Notes: generated from the letters alone by a model not told the origin. A stretch of 64,000 nt of DNA from Apostichopus japonicus (GCF_037975245.1 NC_092579.1:14704178-14768177); one strand, 5' to 3'; shown: positions 11,101 through 22,950, counted from the stretch's first letter. Program-made: numbers and translations.

Positions 11101-14100
11101 GATGTAGTTTTAAATGACCAACAGGAACATTACATATTGAAAATACCCTACAATCTACCAGTCTTTTCTCAAACTGGAACTTGAAATAAGTTCTATCCTT
11201 GGACCTTTTTGTTGCATGGGAAGGTGGATGGTGGTGAGGAGAGTAAGGGGGGGGGGTGGGAAGAAGGGTTTAATTTGTTCATCCAGTGGTTTCAACATGT
11301 ATAAAGTCATCTAATTATGCTAATTATATTCTTAGAAAAACAAGTGTCTACTACCTATGGCACATTCTTAAAATTCCCGGGACTGATTTTTTACATTTGA
11401 TAAAAGGAAGAAATAGTCTCACTTATTTCATTGTTTTGTTATTTTCTTTTGTTGTCATTTTGTTCTTCTTCTTCTTGTTGTTTTTTTTTTGTGCATATCG
11501 ACTTTTCAATTGACTTTGACTTTTTGCAAGTAATATTTCTCTTTCAACATTCCCCTGCAGTTTTCCAGCGAGATTTGGAGAAAGATTGCGTCAGTGAAAC
11601 CAGTGGCCACTTCAAGAGACTCCTTGTCTCCCTGTGTCAGGTAACATATTCTTTTTTCTGCTATTAACCAATATCTGAAAATTGCTTGACATTATAAATT
11701 GGTATGCTGTGGTGTATAAGTACCCTGCATTGTAATGACGGCTCAAAATGTAGTAGGCTCAAAATTGTCACATTTATTATTTCTGATCAACTGGGAAATT
11801 ACCAGGTCTTGAGTCACTCACCAAATTGCTGATCAGATTACAGTTGCGATCAAAAGCTCAATTTTACTTAACCATTGTCGCAACTTTAACCTGTTTTTGT
11901 CAACCTCAGGATATCTATACCTCCTTGCAAACTGCTCATGTGCTCCATATGTATTTAAAGGCAAGTAACTGCTGAGCGGGGTTACCCTCTGGTTATGAAA
12001 CCAGAGCAGGGTTTCCCTCTGGTTCCATTTGCCAATGTAAAGTGTTTGGTGGCAATGATTATCTCATTTGGGGGACAGAAGGATAGGGGTGGGGGAGGGG
12101 GGTAGCGACGACAAGATATATCATCGAAAATGACAACTTCAACGAAAATTATCTCCCTCAAAATATGTTTAGGCTCTCTACTTGGCGGTACTGAAGTTAT
12201 TAGCATAAACATGGGTGCTGCTCTGACGAAATCTGATCAACGTAATATGCAAATATGCAAGTATGAAAATGACACCTTCAACGAACATATCACCTTAAAA
12301 TATGATCAGTTTCTCTACATGGTGGAACTGAAGTTATGAGCATAAACATGGGTGCAGCTCTGACGAAATCCATCAATGTAATATGCAATGTGAGTCTATA
12401 AAGTTTCATTTTTATAAAAGAATGTTGTATCTTCGACTTTTAGGCGAATAGAGATGAAACCAACTCAGTGGATATGGCCAAAGCCACAAAGGAAGCAAAT
12501 GAGCTATTTCAAGCAGGAGAGAAGAAATGGGGCACCGATGAGTCTCGTTTCAACGTAGTCCTGGCAAGCCGAAGCTTCCCACAGTTGCGTGCCACATTCA
12601 CCGAATATGTCAAGGTAGGGTAGGCTGTCTGCATTGTTTTCGATCATTCGGTGTATCCATACTGGGGCAGACAGACCGATTTGACAAATACAGCAACATA
12701 GCCTTCTAGTCAAATCCGATGTTTGGTACGCTTAATGTAAGATTATGGGTACTTAACCTTGTAAGAAAGGTTGTATTCACTAGTGGGCTAACTCTCTGCA
12801 CGTTGTCTTAGGAGGGAGAGGAGGGGGTGGGACCCAGTCTTAGGAGGGAGAGAAGGTGGTGGGCCCTGTCTTAGGAGGTAGAGAAGGGGTGGGGCCCTGT
12901 CTTAGGAGGTAGAGGAGGGGTGGTGCCCTGTCTTAGGAGGGGGTGGGGCTCACACTATTTATTGCTCTCCATGCCACTGATGGAGGGGCCCAAGTGATTG
13001 TCTTTCCCTGGGGCAGAGATGTGCTGCTCCACACCTGTCAAATGAAGTCATACTTAAATTTCCCCTAACAGTCCTCTCTCACCATTTGTTAGCTTAAGTG
13101 TTATTTATGAGTAGGTGATGCTGTCTGTTATTAAAGACATCATCGAATGGTCTTCATGGAACAGTATGTGCTCATTCAAAGGTGCACGGTTTGTAGTGGC
13201 TAGTCTTCATCATAGAATATGCCTATGACTTGCCAAGTGCATTTGCAAATTTCTTCTTTTATTTTTTTTTAGATTTCACAAAGAGATATCCTGAATTCTA
13301 TTGATAGGGAGATGTCTGGAGATCTCAAAGAGGGATTTAAGACAGTTGGTAAATATGATATTTATTGCGTATTTTTTTTTTCTTTTTTTTTCTTGTTGTG
13401 TGTTTGTTGCTTTGCTTATATAATATGGTAGCATATTACCATGATTTTGATCTTGGGATAGCCTGGTGAGTTAAGTTTTGTATGATTTGGTCTGAAATCT
13501 AACAATACAACTTAGTGTCCCATGATTTAACAATCTGAGTATAATAGTACAGAAGCATGTGGTATGAATGCACAGCAATCATCTTAACGACCTTACATCA
13601 TGCTTACTGAAAACAATTCTATTCTTAAACTTCAGTGCAGTGTGCTTCGAGCCGACCGACATACTTTGCTGAGAGGGTATGGAAGTCAATGAAAGGGGCT
13701 GGAACCGATGATAATACTCTGATCCGTGTCGTAGTGTCCAGATCTGAGGTATGTAAAACCATCCTGTAAAAGTAGGTCATAGGATGGTTAGCATCAGCCC
13801 TGTAAGAGGAGTATCTTGTAGATTAATGAGTACACTCACAAATCATCTGTTCGCCAGTAAGATTTGCGCATCAGCCCTGTAAGAGTATCTTGTAGATTTC
13901 CGAGTACACTCTCAAATCATCTGTTCGCCAGTAAGATTTACACATCAGCCCTGTAAGAGTATCTTGTAGATTTCCGAGTACACTCGCAAATCATCTGTTC
14001 GCCAGTAAGATTTGCACATCAGCCCTGTAAGAGTTTGTCATGGAGTTACTTGCAGATCCTCTACAGAGAGTGATATTCCAAGAATTTATGCAATCATAGT

Positions 14101-14319
14101 TACATCCTTCCAAAGAAGCAATGTATTGACGATCCCAGTGGAAAGGATACTTGCTACTATATATAAAATATAATATTTCCTTTTAAACAGATTGATCTGG
14201 TCGAAATCAAGACAGCATTTTTGCAGATGTACCACAAGACTCTGTATAAGATGATTGAAGGTGACACCAGCGGAGACTACAAGAAGTTGCTCCTAGCTCT
14301 CGTCGGATCAAGCATTTAA
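2163..14319 (+). CDS. ANXA7: Annexin A7/A11-like protein (13 coding exons, 542 aa)
   Basis: Coding exons: 2163-2213, 2787-3063, 4048-4299, 7217-7254, 7896-8037, 8514-8608, 9761-9874, 10783-10873, 11561-11640, 12444-12614, 13273-13348, 13636-13748, 14191-14319. All introns are GT-AG and the frame closes exactly (1629 nt). Residues 1 to about 228 are a Pro/Gly/Tyr/Gln-rich low-complexity tail with GYP-type repeats, as in annexins A7 and A11. The rest is four annexin repeats. Type II Ca2+ loops are visible as MRGAGTDE (repeat 1), MKGAGTDE (2), KWGTDES (3) and MKGAGTDD (4), with SGNLE, TSGHF, MSGDL and TSGDY later in the repeats. The family binds acidic phospholipid membranes in a Ca2+-dependent way; the tail drives self-association and vesicle or RNP-granule interactions. 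Some stretches look A7-like ([17 protein letters not shown]) and others A11-like (REMSGDL), suggesting the ancestral A7/A11 type. The start is the only ATG after the splice site at 2113. A possible AATAAA lies at 14486-14491. Confidence 0.95.
2949..3050 (+). repeat. 21-bp coding tandem repeat in annexin exon 2
   Basis: Four near-identical 21-bp units (consensus GGTGGTTAYCCCCCTGCTGC plus A) encode GGYPPAA. Variants are mostly third-position (TAT/TAC, GGT/GGC), which indicates recent in-frame duplication within the low-complexity tail. Copy number is likely to vary between individuals. Confidence 0.9.
4300..7216 (+). other. Annexin intron 3; nothing further recognised
   Basis: About 2.9 kb of AT-rich intron with homopolymer T tracts near 5408-5440. 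I see no exon, RNA gene or clear repeat family member in it. Confidence 0.6.
9537..9630 (+). repeat. Intronic duplicated segment, copy 1
   Basis: This roughly 90-bp segment in intron 6 recurs with few changes at 10567-10647 in intron 7. Shared stretches include TAGGCAGTTTGACAAATGAC and GATGGGTGAATCGATAGCGC; copy 1 has about 13 extra bases. The annexin exon 7 lies between the two copies. Confidence 0.9.
10468..10748 (+). repeat. Tandem duplication in annexin intron 7
   Basis: A segment starting CTAGAAATTGGCTGCCTC and ending GTATATATCGATGGCACC occurs at about 10468-10568 and again at about 10646-10748. The segment between the copies (10567-10647) is itself the second copy of the 9537-9630 sequence. 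The order is therefore C (intron 6), then A-C-A' (intron 7), pointing to two rounds of local copying. Confidence 0.9.
12126..12391 (+). repeat. 139-bp tandem duplication in annexin intron 9
   Basis: Two units start GAAAATGACA at 12126 and 12265. They share CTTCAACGAA, AGCATAAACATGGGTGC and CTCTGACGAAATC with moderate divergence, so the duplication is not recent. Confidence 0.88.
12806..12952 (+). repeat. G-rich minisatellite in annexin intron 10
   Basis: About 4.5 units of roughly 32 bp, each starting TCTTAGGAGG and running through GAGGGGGTGGG-type sequence to CCCTG. The G-run spacing could form G-quadruplexes on the coding strand. Confidence 0.9.
13791..14034 (+). repeat. 74-77 bp tandem repeat in annexin intron 12
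   Basis: Three full units and a partial fourth begin CATCAGCCCTGTAAGAG, at about 13791, 13868, 13942 and 14016. Each contains CAAATCATCTGTTCGCCAGT. The last two full units are almost identical, so this array is fairly young. Confidence 0.93.
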
Positions 14320-16779
14320 GTTTGTGAGTATTTCAGGTGTGATTGTTTTCCCCTTCTATTTCTGCATTACTTTGGACCATGTCGGATGTTTAAAGGAATG
14401 GCTAGATAAGTCCTATGCACTTGGTGCCCAGAGCTCCTTTTGCCAATATTCAGGCTACCTACAGTTCCAACTATATAACAGTGAGAATAAACATAGAAAT
14501 AACCGGGATCAAATGTTACCAATTGTGCCTCCACTTATGTTGCATACAAGAAACTCAAAGTGACCTAAATGTCTTGTTTAAAGTGGCCTAATGTTATCGT
14601 CATGGGTGCACTTTCATACGTTAGGGGATGAAGAAAGAGTTACGAGGAACAGGAGTTCAATAGTTAGTTTGGTTCTATGAGTATCGAAGCTGAAAGAATT
14701 GAAAAGAATATTGGAAAAAAAACACCTTCAGAGGTAATTTTGCTTGTAAGTTTCAGTACACCGAGATGTACTGTCATCATATCTAAACATTTGTAATGAG
14801 CTCTCACATTATTTTGTCAGGTTACCATGATCTCGTGACCACAAATTGCTTAACTAGCTCCTTCTTTTGAGGAACAAAAACTTGGTTAAGCACTAAAATG
14901 CCTTTTTTGTTGCTAGTTTGGTGGGGATTTGTGAAAGATTGTAGCAAAATCTGCCCAAGGTTTCCTTAAAAACATGATAATCATTACAGTTTATTTAATG
15001 GTCATAAACTCACATAGTAGGTGTTCTTTTTGTTTTCCACTATCTAAGATAGAGAGAGATGTTAAGTGGTTTAAATAGTTTTGTTGCATTTAGATCAATT
15101 TCAAAATATAGAGCCACCAGCAATAGGGTTCTGATAATAAGGTTGCACTAAATAGTGGAATATGGGCGAGGCGGAGGCTGGATTGAAGGGCAACCAAAAT
15201 TGTCGAGGATGACTTTGCAAAGGCGATATACGATTCTGTGATTAGGAAAGTGTTAGCAAAGTCTCTTGAAAGCACAACTCTTGTTTGATTCAAAAATTGG
15301 ATAGACTTGAGAAATACAAGTAACATGGACACTGCGAAGTTTGAACACCTAAACACCCCAAAACTATAACTTCCTTTTATTGACAAATATGTAAGTACTT
15401 GCTTGCACACAGGTCATTTTGGAGAGAAAATAACAGTAGTTTCGTACTTTTTGGTGAAATTGACTCTTCCTTTAGGTTGTCATGGTGAAATCGTTTGTTC
15501 TTAGGGGTGTCCGAACTTTGCAGTGTTCTGAACTTCGCAATACTGACTATAGTACCGTACACCATCAGTGTTTACATTAACCTGGGCCGACTAAGTCAAT
15601 GGGGAGACGCACAGACAACCGTACCATCATGGCGGGGGGAGGGGAGGGCTGGGGTCTTTTACAGTAGATTCTCATATACAGCCAGGATCCATACAGATCA
15701 AGTTTCTCTATGAGACGGAAAATAAATCTAAACAACGTTATCATCCAAACCTAACTAACTATTCTAAAATTTACCGTAAATGCCAGATATACTTGCGTTC
15801 TGTTGTCTACGGGAGGCTTTATCTCTTCTAATTGACAAAGGGTTAAATAATATGTAAGTAGCACCTTAGAGCACGTCGTCAAATGATCCTCTATGGTTGG
15901 TATGTTTTGATACTGTGGCTTGATCCCTCCAGGGTCATCTTACATTCGATGCTGTACACTACTGCCAGCTGAGGAGGTATCCGGCTATAAATTGTGGCCG
16001 TTTCTTGTGCAGAGGTTGTTTGGATTCCTTGGGGGGAGGGGGGCTTGGGATTATTTTGTGCTCTCAATTTAGTAAAATGATGCTTGTCTTTTTTACGTCA
16101 TTTCTGTATTTCAGGTGACTTTACACATATATATCTTACCAGTTTGATTTACTTTCATGTCTTTTTTCTTCTTTCTCCTTTGGTTTTTACAGATAGTTTT
16201 TGTTCGGGCTTTACCTTTCAACGTTTTGGTGTTTATCCGTTTCGGTCATACTTAACATTATCAAGGTTCCCAAAAACAAATCGGTGTCTCGCTGAGTGGT
16301 CTGTCGCATATATCAGTATAGTATTCCATATAATCTAGAATTCTTTTATAATAAATTGCTGTTTCCTTAAGCGCAATAATAGATTCAAATTCTACTTTGA
16401 ATTTTTTTTTCTACACCCTACAAACTTCTGGAAAGGTTATGTTTACCTTTTCCATTGTTTGTCGTTGCCTTCCCTGTCTTCATTGTGATGGAACTGAGCG
16501 GAGGGGATGAGAGGATAATGAGGCGTACATGTGTAATTTTTAGACAACTCCAGACTTTTTGGTCAATTTTCCTATCATAAGAATATGTCTTGTCAACTAG
16601 TTCTCATTGATTTACAATGTTTCCGAGCATTGAGCTCAACACAAAAGGAATTGGGTGCAATATGTCTAATCAACTATGCTCATTGATTTACAAAGAAAAA
16701 TTGTCACCAAGAATAATTTTTGGTGAAATATATCAGTTTTAATAATGAAAAAATAATATTCATAATAACTAGTCTCATA
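14320..16779 (+). other. Annexin 3' flank; no gene seen
   Basis: The start should be annexin 3' UTR; an AATAAA at 14486-14491 is a candidate poly(A) signal but there are no other supports. Beyond it the sequence is AT-rich with no coding region I can defend. Confidence 0.5.
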
Positions 16780-17670
16780 TAGCACAGACTCCAGAAAAGT
16801 TTGCAATGCTCTATATGGGTGCTGAAGGTGCAAAAACTAATAGAGTTGAGAGAAAAGAGAAGCTTCAAGACAGTGCCTGAATTAAATAATAATAGAATCC
16901 AAAGACCTAAGTTCAATCGGCAGGAAGTTCCATAAACGAGGTGCAGCATTTGTACCTGACATTAGAACGTGAAGTTGAAATTGGTAATGCGAACGTATTG
17001 GTTTACATTTAGCTTGCTGATGTAGGAAAAAATTAAGATAGGTTGGGTTACAAATTTTTATTGGCACAAAAAGCTAGAATGAGGATTTTTGTAGTCAATA
17101 CAGAGTCTTATTGGTAACCAGTGTAGTTCTTCCAGTATAGGAGGGATGGGGGTAAACCTGTTCGCCCTATGGATGATTCGAGTAGCCGTGTTCTGGATTC
17201 TTTACAATCTCGATAGTTGGAATGTAGCTACACTAAAGAGAAGAGATTTGCCATAATCAAAGCCTACTCCAGATTACAGCATTAATCAGTTTCTCAGTAG
17301 CAGGTCTATAGAGAATTTCCTAAGTCGCCCCACCCGCCTAATATTGAACATTGTCGACATATGTGGTTAACTTGCTGATCCATAGAAAGGTGAGTGTCCA
17401 TGTACACACCGAGATTGCGGACTACAGGAACAGAGCTTTATGACCTTGTCACTAATTTTTAAAGAAAGCTGATTTGATCCCAATACATCATTATACCTAC
17501 TTCGGAAATCAATTACCTCAGTTTTTTCATCGTTTAACTTATAGATAGTTATTTGACATCCATAGCCTGACTTCCTGAATGCACGGCTTCATCTTAGATA
17601 CAGCTAATTTAAGATGTTTTGGATCAAAGGCAACATAACGTTGCGTATCATCAGCATACAACATATACGT
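16780..17670 (-). mobile_element. Degraded non-LTR retrotransposon fragment (RT C-terminus and 3' end)
   Basis: The minus strand reads in broken frames as the C-terminal part of a LINE reverse transcriptase. Visible motifs in the right order: YADDTQ (17642-17659), which is the catalytic core; a stretch with WMSNNYL and DEKTEVI; NLGVY-like region degraded near 17400; RLQRIQNTA and HRANRF near 17160-17220; LEELHWLP (about 17111-17140); and APRLWNFLPIELRSL (about 16900-16945). These are typical of the CR1/L2/jockey group. Frameshifts and stops show it is dead, and the 5' two-thirds is missing, the usual 5' truncation. Its YADD core and sequence differ from the FADD element at 61347, so it is another family. 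Confidence 0.88.
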
Positions 17671-18715
17671 AATATCATAAGAACTAATAATACTATAAAA
17701 GCCTACTAGTAATAAGACTCTTACTGCTTGTTATTTGTCTGTACCTCTGTCTGTCTGACTGTCTGTTTGTGAGTGCATATGTGTCCACACAACATGGACC
17801 ATTGCCATGTTTCTGGGATAAAGAACAGCCACAGGAACCCATTCAGGATAAAATGTTCCATGAAACGTGTTTGTTCATTGTATGAGATGTATCTACCTGT
17901 GTGTCTATCATTGGGTTTGTTGCCAGGTAACTATAAGATGTGCCAATGTGGTCCCAGTAAGTTAACCTACAGAAGTCCATGTAATATTTTGTCCCCTCAT
18001 TGCTGTTCTATATGGGTTTTTAATTTGATCAGGTGTTTAATTTGATCGTTGTCTAAAAGTAATGAAAAACTAATTATGTCTTTCTATGAATAGTTAATAA
18101 AAGCTTTGCCTTAAGATAATTACTGTTAATGCATTACCTGCCAACAATAATCATAGCCGATAAAATTGCTCCTTTCTTGCACTGTTTCCAATTAAACAGT
18201 GAACGGCTCGGACATTCAATGTGTCAACAAAATATATCAAACACAACTTTCAACGTTGTTATTTGGTAAGAATATTTTAAGAATTTAATATCAGGTGAAC
18301 AGTAAAGGAAAAAAGGGGTATTTACAAATATAGTGACATACTTTTGTCAATAAAAAAAAATAATCTTATGTTGCAACAAAAGTCTATGTTTAATTTTGAA
18401 ATTAAAAGTTTCATCTACTTTATTGACATATGTCGTGTATCAGCCTATTAGTTATTTTCCATAGAAGAAAAATATAATAAAAATGACCTTAAGGTGAAAC
18501 AATATTGTGTTTAATGGTATTTTATTTCTAATGACCTTGTCAATTTCACATATTTTATAACAGCAAAAGTCAATATGATAATTCCAGTTGTTTCCAAAGA
18601 GGGATGCTTTAATTGGTACTGACTGTAAATTAGCAGATTCTGGTGCTGGTGTACAAACCCACACATTTTAACCCCCATCCCTTTCGCTGTCAAAAAAAGG
18701 AGTAATTAGCAAACT
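17671..18715. other. Intergenic, nothing recognised
   Basis: Contains a short TGTC/TCTG-type simple repeat (about 17735-17772) and otherwise AT-rich sequence without a coding region I can support. Confidence 0.6.
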
Positions 18716-18880
18716 TGGGGTGTAGACCTAATTATGGACCTAAATTATGCCATAAAGATGCCTCAGAATGCACTATTTCAAGTCTAAAATTATACGTTTC
18801 GCTTAGGGAGGTCCCCACATCCCCTGTGGGAGTCAGCCTTAACAACTTCAAGGCTACACCCTCCTTTTTCATTTTGATGA
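18716..18880. repeat. Dispersed repeat family X, copy 1
   Basis: Aligns by eye with 29880-30035. Shared words in order: TTAG-CAAACTTG, TAGACCTAATTAT, ATGCCTCAGAATG, GTCTAAA, GAGG-CCCCAC, CCCCT, TTAACAAC. No terminal inverted repeats or coding potential are visible, so the class is unknown. Confidence 0.7.
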
Positions 18881-18960
18881 CAAGGAGAAACCTATGCAAG
18901 TCATGATGGCGTGTGGTGTGTGTGTGTGATGCCCAGCTTGTAAACCTGCTATACTAAGTT

Positions 18961-19390
18961 ATGAAGCATGGGTACTTTTCATACATGGCATGTGAGTACA
19001 GTATAGAAAGTAGAACCCTACTGTTTTTTGGTCACCAGAGGTCATATGCTGTAAACACATCTCATTACAGGAAGTATGAATACATTTTATACTTGGCGTG
19101 TTTATGCGTGATATTGAGTAAGAAGACCCCTGTTTTTGGTGCAGGTCAAAGATCATATGAGGTCACCAGAGGTCAAATATTGAAAACCTTGTAAACGCGA
19201 TATTTCAAGTTAGGAATCATGGATACTTTGCATACTTGGCAAGTGGATGCGTTATAATGAATCAAAGAGTATAGTCGTTCTTGGTAGAGTTCATCGGGGT
19301 CACCAGCAGTCAAACACTAAACGCTTCTCATACTGGTGTGTGGATGCATCACATTGAATACAAGACCCCTATTGCTTCTGGTGGAAGTGT
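18961..19390. repeat. Degenerate tandem repeat, about 125-bp unit
   Basis: Three to four diverged units share an order of words: a CATGG(A/G)TACTTT line, CATACTTGGCRTGT, ATGCGT, ATTGA-T-AGAAGACCC(C/T)T, GTTTTTGGT, then GGTCACCAGAGGTCAAA and GTAAACRCGAT. Divergence is high, so the array is old. Confidence 0.75.
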
Positions 19391-20719
19391 GTGTTGCCAC
19401 GTACAGTAGACTGACCTGTGTTCATCATACCAAAGTGTAATTGTACATCAAAATAGTGGTTCAGTACATTTATATTATAAGAGCTATTTCTGGTGAACAA
19501 GCAGAAGCTAATGCAGTCATCGACACCTCCGTCAATGCATTTTGCATTCAATCCTGCATCTGTCCCTGGTTAGAGGCATTGATTTTCCTCCACCTAGTAC
19601 AACCAGTAGGCTACCACTGTTAACACCCTCGGGGACTTTCCCCTCCCTCTTACTAAAGTTTGTAGGAGCAACCCAACCAAAATATACAGTTAGTATGTCT
19701 TGGCTGGAAATGTTCACAAAGGCGTTGACCTTGGGCCTTTCATTTGTCTATTGGATAAACTGGAAAACTCCTCCCATAGGCCCCCAACCCGGTGTGTTTA
19801 ACCTTCCAGTTCTCCTATTGAGAAGTACGGCATTTTCTTGGAAAGTTACATTAGTACCCAAAAGGGAGCATTTTCTTTGGCGAAATTTCAAAACGGCGAC
19901 GATCGCAAATTGGCAGTTTATGAGATTTCTAAGGTTTCATGCCCAGTAATTACAAAAATGCTGTGGAAAAACTACTTTGATAAGATCTTTTATCAACTAC
20001 TAAACTACTTTAAATTAAGTCTACCGTGGCCAGCCGATTTGAAAGACAAAAGGGAACATTATAGCTGTTTCGACTATTCGGGTTAACATGTGCAGGATGA
20101 ACGATGGCAGTGACATGTGATTCTGTAGGACGCCATCATTTAACCGCTCGGTTTACAAGACAACCTGTAGCGCCCCTAGAGACCCAGTAGGTAAATACTA
20201 TAGGTAGTGGGCCGCACGGTAAACATGTGCTTCTTTTTGTTTTTAGTTTTCAGGAGGGCTCACTGCTTACTACTAATAGAACTTGCCGCCAAAATTAGCA
20301 AAACTTGAAAATACGGCTTACGCCCCTACCTATTTAACAACTGACTTGTGTTGCTCATAGGCTATACTATAGTCGTTTTAGAGAACTATAGTGTATTATT
20401 TCTGCTTGAACTAGGTTCACCATTTCATTACCTATATTCATGCATTTCACATCAAATGTTCAGCGAATGTAAGCACGTGGGATTTAAAAAAAAAACTACA
20501 GGCGGGCATTGTGCATCATGTTTCTTTTTTCTCATAAGCCGTATACTGTACACACTTTGTATCATTCAATTTGTTTTACGTTAAGCCCAACCCACTCATT
20601 ACTATGCATGATAGCCACCTCCAAAAACAATATGAATCATCGACTGACCCTGACAATATATGACAATGACCCTGACAATATATGGCAAGCCATGTGTGCC
20701 ATACTCCGCATAATATATC
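19391..20719. other. Intergenic, nothing recognised
   Basis: One open stretch of 135 codons (19542-19949, +) shows no family resemblance, and overlapping frames are equally open. I do not call it a gene. Confidence 0.5.
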
Positions 20720-20848
20720 CGCGTATTAATTTGAATATATACGCGTATTAATTCGAATATACATATTTTTAGTTTTGAGTATTAATTTCAATATATACAC
20801 GTATTAATTCCAATATGTACGCGTATTAATTCCAATTTATACGCGTAG
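20720..20848. repeat. 22-bp minisatellite with palindromic unit
   Basis: About five units of consensus CGCGTATTAATTCSAATATA plus TA, beginning at 20720. Each unit contains the palindromes TTAATT-like core and ACGCGT at unit junctions. One unit is interrupted by an extra 15 bases. Confidence 0.9.
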
Positions 20849-21780
20849 TCATACTGTTGTCTTGATATATATCAAGTCGTCCTATATGACATCAATTATA
20901 CACATTTTCTTCTTCAGATACCGTGCTTATAAGCTAATATTAGCATCATTGTGGCTCAACACACTATGAATATGTTTGGCATCGGAACCACATCAAGTTT
21001 TCGTTTTCTGTTTCTTGATTGTAATTGATGAAGATCACCAACCAAGAGTGCATTTAGTTTACAAGCTAGGGCGTCACATACACACACTATATGCAGGCGC
21101 GTATCCAGGATTTTCAAACCCGGGGGGCGCGAATTACTATCTAAGCGGAGCGCCACCATCGGTTGGCGCGCAGCGTACAAGAAAATTTCTTATTTTTGAT
21201 ACCCCCCAGATCACCGGAAACGGCACTTCTCGGGCTTGACATGACCAACCAGATGTACACTTTTTGCCGGAGAACCAAGTATTTCCTAATAGTTTTTTTT
21301 TCCATCCATAACCTTTTTGAAGATTGTCAACCCGGCACACATCATGTTCGACCTGATCGCATCTCCTGTGGGTCTTTGCTTTTGTAGGTGATTCTACGCT
21401 CGCGGCCCACAATACCCGTCAGCCCCACTTTTCAAGGTTTTAAGCCCCATATTTGTTCAGAATTTGAAAATTCACATTTCTCGTGAATAAACTCACTTCA
21501 AAACATACCCATAATGTTGTACAAAATTTCATCTATGGACAACCAATATAGAAAAACTTCCTTCAACCCCTAACAGACCGGTCAAAATTGCACGAGTAGA
21601 GGGAAGTGTGATGCAGAATGTTGGTCAGAAATTTTCGAAACTTAAGACACAGTTAATTTATAGGTGTACAAATATTAAAACCTCTTATAACGGCTATTAT
21701 AAAACTTGGTTGAAGGAAATGAAAAAAATAGATATTTCCGAAACCGAACACTACACACATAGGCTTAGGCGGCGCGGCGG

Positions 21781-22157
21781 CAGTGGCGGAGCTAGGGGTA
21801 TTGGTCAGGAGGGGCGAGAATGGTCTGTAGGGGCGCTTTCGACACTATCTAAGCGGAGCGCCACCACTGGTTGGCGCGTAGCGTACAGAAAATTTTTGAG
21901 TAAAGATACTCCCTAGATCGCCGGAAATGACCCTTTCCGGGCCTAGCTAATTTGCAGATAAACGAAGAATAAGGTGTCATCGCCAAATTACACCAACAAA
22001 AGGTGACAAACGTCAATAAGTAGATGAGAGCGCAATAAAAAAGTCAATAATCTAGAATAAGTAAAAAGTGGTAAAGAGCTGAAAAAGGCGCCAGCAGTCC
22101 ATTTGAGTCCGTCAGGGGGGCATCCGCCCCCATGGCCGTATGGACGCTCCGCCACTG
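21781..22157. mobile_element. hAT-type MITE, 377 bp, with perfect 8-bp target-site duplication
   Basis: Terminal inverted repeats: the left end starts CAGTGGCGGAGC and the right end is GCTCCGCCACTG. The flanking 8 bp are identical, CGCGGCGG at 21773-21780 and 22158-22165. CA-starting ends with an 8-bp duplication are the signature of the hAT superfamily. There is no transposase, so it is nonautonomous. Internally it holds the shared module AAGCGGAGCGCCACC...TTGGCGCGTAGCGTACA. It has landed inside an older repeat that resumes at 22158. Confidence 0.9.
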
Positions 22158-22450
22158 CGCGGCGGGGTTGCAGCCCCTAATTCGCCATTACTAATGTAAA
22201 AGAGAGTTTTGACATAATTGGACCTCCATGTTTTTTATACATCTACATGAGACATGTCGTTGTTTACATGAGCATCCCGCGGTATGCTGCGCAATTTTAA
22301 CGGAACGTACGGTACATGATGGCATGCGATGTAATAACCGATGCTTGCTTATATGATATTGACATTAACACGTTGAGCGCGCGCGAAAATTTTTGGTTAT
22401 TTTTTCAGGCAAGTCGGACAGTTTTGAGGCTTTTCATCCTGGAACGCCAT
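22158..22450. repeat. Dispersed repeat family Y, copy 1
   Basis: Resembles 41010-41300: a block GGGGTTGCAGCCCC near the start, then GTATGATATTGRCAT-like and GGCATGCRATGT words, ATTACCGAT, AACAYGTTGARCGCGCGCGAAAA, TTGGTTAT-TTTTC, and GACAAGTC. The shared order over about 150 bp supports common origin. It is interrupted by the hAT-type MITE. Confidence 0.72.
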
Positions 22451-22503
22451 TTTCATGCTCACTGATATGATGTGATATCTGCTGTTTGCGTTACAAATTC
22501 AAA

Positions 22504-22861
22504 CAGGCGCGTAGCGAGGAATTTGTCAAGGGAGGGCGAAGCCTGTAGGCAAATTATCTAAGCGTAGCGCCACCATAGGTTGGCGCGAAGCGTACAAGAA
22601 AATTTTGGCCGAAAATGCCTCCCAGATCGCTGGAAATGGCACTACCCAGGACCATTTGTTAGCGCGAAGCGTACAAGCAAATTTTGGCCAAAAATGTCTC
22701 CCAGATCGCTGGAAATGACACTTCCCAGGCCTTGTAAGTTGCATCTAAGCACTTTCTATTTTGAAATTACTTAGCGATATCATTTAAAAAATGCTGAATG
22801 GAGGGGGGGGGGCGGGCGGTCGCCCCCATCCCAAAAATCGTCATGTTCCCCGACGACGCTG
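22504..22861. mobile_element. Probable hAT-like nonautonomous element with internal 80-bp duplication
   Basis: The left end CAGGCGCGTAGCGAGGAA resembles the reverse complement of the right end, CAGCGTCGTCGGGGAA, imperfectly. It carries the shared module (GCGTAGCGCCACCATAGGTT, then GCGCGAAGCGTACAAGAAAA) and a second partial copy of the module about 80 bp later, including a repeated CTCCCAGATCGCTGGAAATG. A target-site duplication is not clear, so boundaries are provisional. Confidence 0.55.
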
Positions 22862-22950
22862 TCGAGTTCGAGACCAGCCACAGTTGGTTTCATAGCACAA
22901 TTCTACACACGCGTTATGATAGACCATATATAGTATATATATAGATCATT

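Noticed and set aside
13791-14034. CRISPR-like array
   Set aside because: Head-to-tail tandem units without spacers, in an intron of an animal gene.
19542-19949. 135-codon open frame
   Set aside because: No family resemblance and overlapping frames are equally open; likely chance.
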